Positions 53,163 to 61,300 of a stretch of 64,000 bases of DNA are shown one piece after another. Below the pieces are notes generated by a model. The model did no database searches. It was given only the letters and a program-made list of their open reading frames with translations, and was not told the DNA's origin. The DNA is from an uncultured Clostridia bacterium (GTDB lineage Bacteria; Bacillota; Clostridia; Christensenellales; UBA1242): NCBI GenBank assembly GCA_944377365.1, contig CALWEQ010000005.1, positions 1 to 64,000 on the forward strand, written 5' to 3'. The number at the start of each line of letters is the position of its first letter. The stretch's first letter is position 1. Made by a program: the position numbers and the translations under genes.

Positions 53163-53191
53163 ATTATAACATAAAACACAAAAATTGTAAA
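53163..53191 (-). promoter_or_regulatory. Promoter of priA
   Basis: Minus strand: TTTACA (53186-53191), 17-base spacer, TATAAT (53163-53168) with TGT before it (extended -10). Confidence 0.65.
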
Positions 53192-53234
53192 TCCTAAAAA
53201 ACCTTGTTAAATTTTAGAAAGTTTAAAACAAAAA

Positions 53235-53432
53235 TTAGACATGACTTGGCACAACTTTCTTTTGAAACACTTCTTCACAAGCAAGACTAATAGCCTTCTT
53301 GTCCATATTTTCGAGCTCCAATCTGTGCACGGTTGCGATTTCTTTAGCTCTTTTTGTTATAATTGTGCAAAGCACATATCTGTTTCCTCCAGCGTTTCTA
53401 ACCAAATCATCAATTGGCGGTTCTATCATCAT
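53235..53432 (-). CDS. rpoZ: RNA polymerase omega subunit
   Basis: 65 residues from the ATG at 53432, preceded by GAGGTG; the much longer open frame upstream is hydrophobic AT-rich sequence without a start signal. MMIEPPIDDLVRNAGGNRYVLCTIITKRAKEI followed by KKAISLACEEV is the omega pattern (AI.EA). It promotes RNA polymerase assembly. The usual upstream neighbour gmk is absent. Confidence 0.9.
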   Translation of the reverse strand: MMIEPPIDDLVRNAGGNRYVLCTIITKRAKEIATVHRLELENMDKKAISLACEEVFQKKVVPSHV

Positions 53433-53586
53433 AATATTCACCTCAAAAATAAATTTACTTGAATATTTTAACACAAACATTAAAAAAAGTAAAGCATAAA
53501 AATGATGTAAAAGTTTAAAAAAAAGAAAAAAGTAAAAATTTTTAACATAAAAATGCATAAAAAATTTAACAAATTACTTTAAAAAT

Positions 53587-53616
53587 AAAAAAATACTGAC
53601 TTTTTAGTCAGTATTT
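53587..53616 (-). terminator. Terminator of ppdK
   Basis: Stem AATACTGAC / GTCAGTATT with a 6-base loop and a T run on the minus strand, just past the ppdK stop. Confidence 0.85.
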
Positions 53617-53620
53617 TTAT

Positions 53621-56248
53621 TTATTTTCTAGGATTTTTAATGTTTGCTTGTGCTGCAGCAAGTCTGGCAATAGGAACACGGAAAGGTGAACAAGAAACAT
53701 AATTCAATCCTGCGTTGTGGCAGAATTCAACACTTGATGGATCACCACCATGTTCGCCACAAATTCCAAGTTTAATGTCAGGTCTTGTGCTTCTGCCAAG
53801 GTCTGCCGCCATTTTTACAAGTTTTCCAACACCATTTTGATCTAATCTTGCAAATGGATCGCTTTCAAAAATCTTCTTTTGATAGTAAACATCCAAAAAT
53901 TTTGCTGCATCATCACGACTAAATCCGTAAGTCATTTGTGTTAAATCATTTGTTCCAAAAGAGAAGAATTCTGCCGTTTTCGCGATTTCGTCTGCTGTAA
54001 GAGCAGCTCTAGGAATTTCTATCATAGTTCCAATCTTGTAGTGAAGATCAGCTTTTTTCTTCGCAATAATTTCGTCAGCCTTTTTAGCAACTATATCACG
54101 AACATATTTAAACTCTTTTGCATCACAAGTAAGTGGAATCATTATTTCAGGCACAATGTCATAGCCTTTGCTTTTCTTAACTTCAATAGCTGCTTCAATA
54201 ACTGCTTGTGTTTGCATCTCTGCGATTTCTGGATATGTTACTGCAAGACGAAGACCACGATGTCCCATCATAGGGTTAAATTCATGCAATCCAACGACCG
54301 TCTGTTTCAAGCTTGCAAAAGACAAGCCCATTTCTTTTGCGAGAGCTTTAATTTCATCATCAGTATGAGGCAAAAACTCATGAAGAGGTGGATCCAAAAA
54401 TCTAATTGTAACAGGTTTGCCTTGCATAGCTGTATAAAGACCTTTAAAGTCTTTCTTTTGCATAGGAAGAAGTTTTGCTAACGCCTTCTTTCTCTCTTCG
54501 ACTGTTGTTGCTACAATCATTTCGCGAACTGCCATAATTCTGTCAGTTTCAAAGAACATATGTTCTGTTCTGCAAAGTCCAATACCTTCTGCCCCGAAAT
54601 CAAACGCAACTTTTGCATCTCTTGGGTTGTCAGCATTTGTGCGAACTTGAAGTTTGCGATACTTGTCCGCCCATTGCATAATTGTTGCAAATTCGCCTGA
54701 AATTTTTGCTGGTTCTGTGGCAACGGCACCGTCATAAATTTTACCAGTAGAACCGTCAAAAGAAAGCAAATCACCTTCTTTAAATGTTTTTCCGCGCAAA
54801 GTAAATGACTTTTCATCATCAGCAAACTTTATGGCACTGCAACCTGCAACGCAAGCTGTTCCCATACCACGAGCAACAACGGCTGCATGAGATGTCATTC
54901 CGCCACGTGCTGTCAAAATTCCTTGAGAAGCTGCCATTCCTTCGATGTCCTCTGGAGAGGTCTCTAAACGAACCAACACAACTTTTTCTTTCTTCGCAGC
55001 CATCTCTTTTGCACGCTCTGCTGTAAAGCAAATTTTTCCACAAGCAGCTCCAGGAGAAGCTGGAAGCGCTTCTGCCAAAACTTTTGCTTTTTTAAGCGCA
55101 GCAGCTTCAAATTGAGGGTGCAACAATGCGTCCAATTGTTTTGGATCAATCATAGTGAGTGCTTCTTTTTCAGAAATCATTTTTTCGTGAACTAAATCAA
55201 CGGCTATTTTTAAAGCTGCCTTTGCTGTTCTCTTACCATTTCTAGTTTGAAGCATGTAAAGTTTGCCTTTCTCGATAGTAAACTCCATGTCCTGCATGTC
55301 ATGATTGTGCTGTTCAAGTTTTTTAGCTATATCCACAAATTGTTTGTAAACAGCTGGATTTTGCTTTTTAAGTTCTGAAATAGGCATAGGTGTTCTTATT
55401 CCCGCAACGACATCTTCGCCTTGTGCGTTCATAAGGTATTCACCATAAAACTCATTTTCACCTGTTGCAGGGTTACGGCTAAAAGCAACACCTGTTCCGC
55501 AATCATCTCCCATGTTGCCAAACACCATGGATTGAACGTTGACAGCTGTCCCCCATTCATAAGGAATGTCATGCATTCTTCTGTAAACATTTGCTCTGTC
55601 ATTATCCCATGATCTAAACACAGCTTTAACAGCTTCAATTAATTGAACTTTTGGGTCTTGTGGGAACTCTTTGCCAAGCCCTTTCTTGTAAAGATCCTTA
55701 AAAAGTTTTACGATTTCCTTTAAGTCATCAGCAGAGAGGTCTTTGTCAAATTGAACATGTTTTTTCTCCTTAATGCTGTCAAGAATTCTTTCATATTTAG
55801 ATTTGTCTTGCATCATTACGACGTCAGAAAACATTTGAATAAATCTTCTGTAAGAGTCATAAGCAAATCTTGGATTTCCTGTTAAAGCAGCAAGTCCTTC
55901 AACAACTTCATCGTTGAGTCCTAAGTTTAAGATTGTGTCCATCATACCTGGCATTGAAACCCTTGCCCCAGAACGAACAGAAACGAGAAGTGGATTTTTC
56001 TTGTCTCCAAATTTCTTTCCAGTGATTTTTTCGAGTTCACTGAGTTTGGAATTGATTTGATTGATAATTCCATCATTGATTTTTCTTCCATCATTATAGT
56101 ATTGAGTGCAAGCTTCAGTGGTAACAATAAAACCTTGTGGCACAGGCATTCCAAGTTTTGTCATTTCAGCAAGGTTAGCCCCTTTACCGCCAAAAAGCGC
56201 TTTGTTTTTCCCATCAGCTTCTTTGAATGCATAAACAAATTTTTTCAT
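53621..56248 (-). CDS. ppdK: Pyruvate, phosphate dikinase
   Basis: 875 residues from the ATG at 56248, which has AAAGGAG upstream and begins KKFVYAFKEADGKNKALFGGKGANLAEM. N-terminal ATP-grasp domain, central swivelling phosphohistidine domain with GGMTSHAAVVARGMG (catalytic His), and C-terminal PEP/pyruvate TIM barrel (GICGEHGGDP). It interconverts pyruvate and PEP using ATP and phosphate, in anaerobes often in glycolysis in place of, or beside, pyruvate kinase. Monocistronic with its own promoter and terminator. Confidence 0.97.
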   Translation of the reverse strand: MKKFVYAFKEADGKNKALFGGKGANLAEMTKLGMPVPQGFIVTTEACTQYYNDGRKINDGIINQINSKLSELEKITGKKFGDKKNPLLVSVRSGARVSMPGMMDTILNLGLNDEVVEGLAALTGNPRFAYDSYRRFIQMFSDVVMMQDKSKYERILDSIKEKKHVQFDKDLSADDLKEIVKLFKDLYKKGLGKEFPQDPKVQLIEAVKAVFRSWDNDRANVYRRMHDIPYEWGTAVNVQSMVFGNMGDDCGTGVAFSRNPATGENEFYGEYLMNAQGEDVVAGIRTPMPISELKKQNPAVYKQFVDIAKKLEQHNHDMQDMEFTIEKGKLYMLQTRNGKRTAKAALKIAVDLVHEKMISEKEALTMIDPKQLDALLHPQFEAAALKKAKVLAEALPASPGAACGKICFTAERAKEMAAKKEKVVLVRLETSPEDIEGMAASQGILTARGGMTSHAAVVARGMGTACVAGCSAIKFADDEKSFTLRGKTFKEGDLLSFDGSTGKIYDGAVATEPAKISGEFATIMQWADKYRKLQVRTNADNPRDAKVAFDFGAEGIGLCRTEHMFFETDRIMAVREMIVATTVEERKKALAKLLPMQKKDFKGLYTAMQGKPVTIRFLDPPLHEFLPHTDDEIKALAKEMGLSFASLKQTVVGLHEFNPMMGHRGLRLAVTYPEIAEMQTQAVIEAAIEVKKSKGYDIVPEIMIPLTCDAKEFKYVRDIVAKKADEIIAKKKADLHYKIGTMIEIPRAALTADEIAKTAEFFSFGTNDLTQMTYGFSRDDAAKFLDVYYQKKIFESDPFARLDQNGVGKLVKMAADLGRSTRPDIKLGICGEHGGDPSSVEFCHNAGLNYVSCSPFRVPIARLAAAQANIKNPRK

Positions 56249-56277
56249 AAAAATCTCCTTTTTTGTGTTACCTAAGT

Positions 56278-56305
56278 AGTATACAAAAATCGCTAGTTTT
56301 TTCAA
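56278..56305 (-). promoter_or_regulatory. Promoter of ppdK
   Basis: Minus strand: TTGAAA (56300-56305), 16-base spacer, TATACT (56278-56283). A leader of about 24 bases with AAAGGAG follows. Between here and 56480 the sequence is AT-rich with no gene. Confidence 0.65.
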
Positions 56306-56480
56306 AATAATTTTGCGATATTTTTACCATTATTTTTAAATTTTATTATTAAAAATAAATAATGTAAAATTGAAAAAATATTATATAAATGTTAATATTT
56401 AGAAATGATTAATTTAAGATTACAGTAGAAATAATCATTGTCTATAATAAACATTTGTATATTAAGCGTATTCTCATCTT

Positions 56481-56530
56481 CTGCAAATAAAAAAAACTCG
56501 GACAAACCGAGCAAAAGCTGGGGTGGCAGG
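56481..56530 (-). repeat. tRNA-Gln flank repeat, distal copy
   Basis: About 50 bases that repeat the junction at 56634-56681. On the minus strand it reads CCTGCCACCCCAGC (the tRNA-Gln 3' end), four bases, then the terminator CTCGG..CCGAG with T8 (56489-56512) and ATTTGCAG. The rest of the tRNA is absent. Confidence 0.8.
56489..56512 (-). terminator. Second-copy terminator (tRNA-Gln)
   Basis: Minus strand stem CTCGG / CCGAG with a 5-base loop and T8. It follows the orphan tRNA-Gln 3' end. Confidence 0.75.
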
Positions 56531-56640
56531 GTCGACGCGTTAAGAAAACTTGCCTGTGTGCAAGTTTTTAGCCAAAGACGGGAATAAACTCGCTTTATTC
56601 CCCGCCCGAAGGGGTGAACCGTAGGTTCAAATCCTGCAAA
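56531..56640. other. Hairpin-rich insert between duplicated tRNA-Gln ends
   Basis: On the minus strand, immediately after the tRNA terminator, there is an 18-base exact inverted copy of the tRNA T arm (CGTAGGTTCAAATCCTGC on the plus strand, 56620-56637). Two hairpins follow: GGGAATAAA / TTTATTCCC and AAAACTTGC / GCAAGTTTT. No open reading frame is credible here. Confidence 0.75.
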
Positions 56641-56664
56641 TAAAAAAACTCGGACAAACCGAGT
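56641..56664 (-). terminator. Terminator of the tRNA operon
   Basis: Minus strand stem CTCGG / CCGAG with a 5-base loop and T7, directly after tRNA-Gln(TTG). Confidence 0.85.
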
Positions 56665-56665
56665 A

Positions 56666-56740
56666 TGGCTGGGGTGGCAGGATTTGAACCTACGAATGCA
56701 AGAGTCAAAGTCTTGTGCCTTACCACTTGGCGACACCCCA
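56666..56740 (-). tRNA. tRNA-Gln (TTG)
   Basis: 75 bases with encoded CCA. Acceptor TGGGGTG / CACCCCA, anticodon stem CAAGA/TCTTG with loop CTTTGAC (TTG). It reads CAA. Last tRNA of the minus-strand operon. The T arm and the 3' end are copied downstream. Confidence 0.95.
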
Positions 56741-56759
56741 TCAATTTAATTTAAAGTAA

Positions 56760-56947
56760 AAAGTCAATTTTGATCGCCACGACGTTATCTATGAGCAAAA
56801 GGTCCGGAGGAGATTTTGCGAATGGCCAAATCTCACGCACGCTCCCTTGCTCGAGATTTCGACCGGGACGTTCCGGGTTCGTCCGCAGGATGCGGAGCAA
56901 AGTTTGAAAAACTTTGCAAGCACCGGGTGGGCAAAATGCCATGCATT
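56760..56947. other. Spacer with inverted copy of the tRNA-Lys 3' end
   Basis: On the minus strand, directly after tRNA-Lys, AAATGC-ATG-GCATTT and then TGCCCACCCGG can pair with the tRNA's own GGGTGGGC acceptor strand. A further hairpin GCAAAGTTT / AACTTTGC and a second T-arm-like CGAACCCGG occur. No gene is seen. Confidence 0.65.
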
Positions 56948-57023
56948 TGGTGGCCCACCCGGGGCTCGAACCCGGGACCCCTTGATTAAAAGTCAAGTGC
57001 TCTACCGACTGAGCTAGTGGACC
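56948..57023 (-). tRNA. tRNA-Lys (TTT)
   Basis: 76 bases with encoded CCA. Acceptor GGTCCAC / GTGGGCC with a G-T pair, anticodon loop CTTTTAA (TTT), T arm CCGGG TTCGAGC CCCGG. Followed by an inverted copy of its 3' end. Confidence 0.95.
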
Positions 57024-57069
57024 ATCTTCGGTAATAAATATGTGCAAATTTCACTGCAGTAATTTGCAT

Positions 57070-57144
57070 TGGCTGGGGTGGTAGGATTTGAACCTACGAA
57101 TGTTGGAGTCAGAGTCCAATGCCTTACCGCTTGGCGACACCCCA
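57070..57144 (-). tRNA. tRNA-Gln (CTG)
   Basis: 75 bases with encoded CCA; anticodon stem TTGGA/TCCAA with loop CTCTGAC (CTG). It reads CAG. Nearly identical to tRNA-Gln(TTG) outside the anticodon arm, so the pair arose by duplication. Confidence 0.95.
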
Positions 57145-57166
57145 TCAAGTGGCGTCAAATTAAATA

Positions 57167-57243
57167 TGGGGTGATCGAAGGGGATCGAACCCTTGACCTC
57201 TAGAGCCACAATCTAGCGTTCTGCCAACTGAACTACGACCACC
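57167..57243 (-). tRNA. tRNA-His (GTG)
   Basis: 77 bases including the G at -1 that pairs with discriminator C73, and encoded CCA. Anticodon stem CTAGA/TCTAG with loop TTGTGGC (GTG). Confidence 0.95.
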
Positions 57244-57246
57244 ATA

Positions 57247-57323
<77 letters not shown>

Positions 57324-57327
57324 CCGT

Positions 57328-57401
57328 TGGAGCGGGTGAAGGGAATCGGACCCTCGCAACCAGCTTGGAAGGCTGGGGTTCTACCACTGAACTACACCCG
57401 C
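57328..57401 (-). tRNA. tRNA-Gly (TCC)
   Basis: 74 bases with encoded CCA. Acceptor GCGGGTG / CACCCGC, anticodon stem CCAGC/GCTGG with loop CTTCCAA (TCC). First gene of the operon. The T loop is TCCGATT: position 55, T in almost every tRNA, is C here. Confidence 0.93.
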
Positions 57402-57422
57402 ACGCATTTTGGCGACTAAGTA

Positions 57423-57451
57423 AATATATCACAATCACCAAAATTTGTCAA
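57423..57451 (-). promoter_or_regulatory. Promoter of the tRNA operon
   Basis: Minus strand: perfect TTGACA (57446-57451), 17-base spacer, TATATT (57423-57428) with TGA before it. It lies 22 bases before tRNA-Gly(TCC). Confidence 0.8.
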
Positions 57452-57480
57452 CGGTTTTACATAATTTTACAAATCCAAAA

Positions 57481-58353
57481 TCAAATTCTTTTAAGAATGA
57501 TTTTACCACCTTCCATTAGGACGGCAATAGGCAGTTTTTTAATTCTTATTGCTTTAATTGTGGCAAGAGCAAATTGATAAGCAATTCTTAGTTCGCGAGA
57601 AGTTGGTTTCGATCCTCTTTGTAAATAACCAACAACAAAAGCCCGTATTTCCGCAGGTTTAATCTTTTCACTTATCGTTTTACACAATTTGTTGACATCA
57701 ACAATGTTTTCTCGCAGAATTATAGAAGTAGATTTTTCTTTTGAATAATTTTTTTTAATTGCTTCTATGATTTTTTCTTCGTCGAGTTGACTTTCTTCCG
57801 CTATAACAATGTCTGGTTTTACGAGTCTAGCTGCAGTTTTTGCTATGTTTCCACTGTGTCTTCCCATCGTTACAAAAACACAACTTCGTGAAAAGGCCTC
57901 CATGCTAGGCATAACATTGTTGTAGACGTAACAAACACTTTCAACGGCTGTGTCAAAGCCAATAGAATAATCATTTTCTTCAACATCATTATCTATTGTA
58001 CATGGAACGAACACCGCTTTAACTCCAGCTTTCTCCATTTCGACAACCGCTTTTTGAGAACCATTCCCACCAAGCACAACAACAGCATCATATGCTTTTG
58101 CATTTTCAACAGCCTTTTTAAAGACGTCTTTTTCTTTAAACTCTGGAAATCTTGCGGAAGTAATGCAACATCCTGCACTGTTTGCATGTTTTAAAGTGTC
58201 GAAGTATTTTATTGGATAAATTTCATTTTCATAAAGTCCTCTAAAGCCCCTTTTGCACGCATAAAGATCCTTCCCAAAATGTTGAGCGAGTTTTGAAATG
58301 AATTTATTCATTCCAGGCGCATCTCCACCACTTGCCAAAATTAAAACTTTCAT
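57481..58353 (-). CDS. pfkA: 6-phosphofructokinase-family protein with altered Mg-ATP motif
   Basis: 290 residues, shorter than the usual 319. N-terminal GGDAPGMN (9-16), the catalytic region PCTIDND (117-123, normally PGTIDND), MGRHSGNIA and VGYLQRGSKPTSRE all fit PFK. The Mg-ATP motif GGDGS reads GGNGS at 95-99, with Asn for the metal-binding Asp. It should phosphorylate fructose-6-phosphate, but this change could lower activity, change the phosphate donor or mark a regulatory paralogue. AAGGAG precedes the ATG; it follows dnaE, the usual Firmicute order (dnaE-pfkA). Confidence 0.82.
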   Translation of the reverse strand: MKVLILASGGDAPGMNKFISKLAQHFGKDLYACKRGFRGLYENEIYPIKYFDTLKHANSAGCCITSARFPEFKEKDVFKKAVENAKAYDAVVVLGGNGSQKAVVEMEKAGVKAVFVPCTIDNDVEENDYSIGFDTAVESVCYVYNNVMPSMEAFSRSCVFVTMGRHSGNIAKTAARLVKPDIVIAEESQLDEEKIIEAIKKNYSKEKSTSIILRENIVDVNKLCKTISEKIKPAEIRAFVVGYLQRGSKPTSRELRIAYQFALATIKAIRIKKLPIAVLMEGGKIILKRI

Positions 58354-58373
58354 ATTTCTCTCCTTTTATATAA

Positions 58374-61300
58374 CTACATATTTTTTGGTGCCCAAACCTT
58401 GACGTTGTCAACTCCGAGCAAACCATAAAGTTCATTTAACAGATAATTTCCCGTTTGCACTTTTTGACGAAAGGCAAAAGGCCTGTTTGTTGATGTGCAT
58501 TTTATAACTACCTCTGTGTCACCTGGATATGACTTTAAAACAGAAGTAACTTTTGTGAAAAGATCGATGTCTTTTGTGTCAAGTTTTAAGTATAATTTTT
58601 GATCCTGCTCATGCTTTGATTCTTCATGTTTCCTTTTCCAAGGAATTATTTCTTCCGCTGTTACACTAGGAGTGCCATTTCGCATAGAGATTCGACCTTT
58701 TACTGTTATCAGCGCTTCCTCGTCGATAAAGGTTTTAAATTTTGGATAGACATTTGCAAATAATGAAACTTCAATAATTCCATTTAAGTCTTCAAGTTTT
58801 ATGAAAGCCATCTCCTTTCCATCTTTCATAATCTTTCTTTTTTCTGTTACAATGCCACCGCAAGTTACTTTCATACCATCGTAAACTTGTTCGTAAACTG
58901 CTTCATCTTCTAAGCCTTCGCTTTCTTCATCTCCTAGTTCTTCCTCCTTTGGAGCAAGCATGTCAGATGTGAGGTTGAATTTTTCATAGTAATCCATATA
59001 ATCGTCAAGCGGATGCCCTGAGATGTAAATCCCTACAATATCTTTTTCAAACTTTAATAGCGTTTCTTTGTTGTATTCTTTTATGTCTGGCCAATCAAGG
59101 CTGTTGAATTCTTCTTTCATTTCAGAAAATGAATCAAACATAGAGAACTGACCAGTCTTTTTGTTTTTGCTATCTCTAATAGCTCTGTCAACAGCAACTC
59201 CGTAAACCGCCATAAGTTGTGATCTAAATTTTCCAAAACAATCAAAAGCACCACTGACAATCAAACTTTCAAGCACACGTTTGTTTAAAACAGGAATAGT
59301 AGCACGAGAAATAAAATCTTCGAAACTTTTAAACTCCCCACCGTTTTCTCTTTCCTTTATGATTTCATCTATAACGGTTGAACCGACCCCCTTTAAAGCT
59401 GCCAGTCCAAACCTGATGTTTCCGTTTTCTGTCTTAAAATAAGTTCTTGATTTGTTTATATCAGGTGCAAGCACTTCAATGCCCTCTTTTTTAGCAAAAG
59501 CTGTGTATTTTTTTACTTCATCTAGGTTGGTTATCCTATTGTTAAGAACAGCTGTCAAAAGTTCAACTTCGTAATAAGTTTTTAAATAAGCGGTTTGATA
59601 ACCAAGATAAGCATAAGCGGCAGCATGGGATTTGTTGAAAGCATATTTTGCAAATTCTGCCATCTTGTCGAAAACCTTTTCTGCGACCTCTCTTTTATGG
59701 CCTAATTTAACTGCTCCTGGGATGTGCACTCCCGATTTTTCGTCATCATATCCATCAACAAACTTGACTCTTTCAGCAGCAATTTTTTCTACTTGTTTTT
59801 TACCCATTATTCTACGAATGTTGTCCGCTTGCCCCAGTGTAAAACCAGCCATAACCTGAGTGATTTTCATAACTTGTTCTTGATAAACGATGCACCCATA
59901 AGTTACGTCCAATATGCTTTCTAGACAAGGGTCATCATATTTGACAGCGCTAGGATCTTTTTTACATCGCACAAATTCTGGAATTGAATCCATTGGTCCT
60001 GGTCGATATAAAGAAATGCCGGCTATAATATCGTCCATGCAAGTTGGCCCCAAATCTTTCATAAATCGCTTCATGCCCGCACTTTCAAGTTGAAACACTG
60101 CGTCAGTCTTGCCTGCAGAAATAAGCTCAAAAACCTTTGGATCATCATATTCCATATTGTAAAAATCGATTTCTAAGCCATGATTTTCTTTGACATAATC
60201 AAGAGCTTTTTTGATATCAGTCAATGTTACTAGCCCAAGAAAATCCATTTTTAAAAGGCCAAGATGCTCTATTTCAATCATGTCAAATTCTGTAACTATT
60301 TCATCACCATTTCTTGCGAGTGGAACAAATGTGTCAACTGCCTCTGGGGCGATAAGCACACCGGCCGCATGCATACCGCAATTTCGTGGCACGCCTTCAA
60401 CCTTTATAGCCATGTCCACCATTTTTTTAATTTGAGGGTCGTCTTCATAAGCCTGCTTTAATTCTGGAATGACAAATTTTTCGTATTTTGGATCCTCTTC
60501 TCTGCCGAAGTAATATTTTAAAACTGGTTCGTTCTTTTTTAAGCCATCTGGTGGAAAGTTTGGAATCTCTTTTGCAAGTCTATTGACGTCAGCAAGAGGA
60601 ACCCTTAAAACACGCCCAATATCACGTAACGCGTTTTTTGCTTTCATCGAACCAAATGTTACTATGCCGGCAACATGATCGGCGCCATATTTTCTCTTAA
60701 CATATTCGATGACTTCACTTCGCCTATCTTTACAAAAATCGACGTCAAAATCGGGCATTGAAACACGCTCTGGGTTTATAAATCTTTCAAAGAACAAATT
60801 ATATTTTATGGGGTCAACTTTCGTTATACCAATGCAATATGCCACCAAACTCCCCGCACCCGAGCCACGTCCTGGCCCTACTGGAATACCATTTTGACGA
60901 GCATAATTGATATAGTCCCAAACAATCAAGAAATATTCAACAAAGCCTTGCTTTTTAATTAGCCCTAGTTCTTCTTCCATTCTATCAAGAAGATTTTGCG
61001 TTATGTTTGGATAAAGCTTTTTTAATCCTTCATATGCCATACGCCTTAAATATTCATATGAGGACTCTCCTGTTTCAGGAATGTAATTAGGAATATAATT
61101 CTGCCCAGATGGAAGCCCATATTTTCTGTCTATCTTTGAATTTTCAAACATAGATTTTGTTTGAATGATAACATCACATTTGTCAGCAATCTCCAAAGTG
61201 TTTTCAAGGGCCTCTTCAAAACCAGGCAAAGCTTCCAGCATTTCCTCGTAAGTTTTATAATAAAACTCATCAGTGGCAAATTTAAGCCTGTCAGTTTCGT

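Noticed and set aside
56392-57047. Minus-strand open frames over tRNA-Gln and tRNA-Lys
   Set aside because: They overlap functional tRNA genes and lack start signals.
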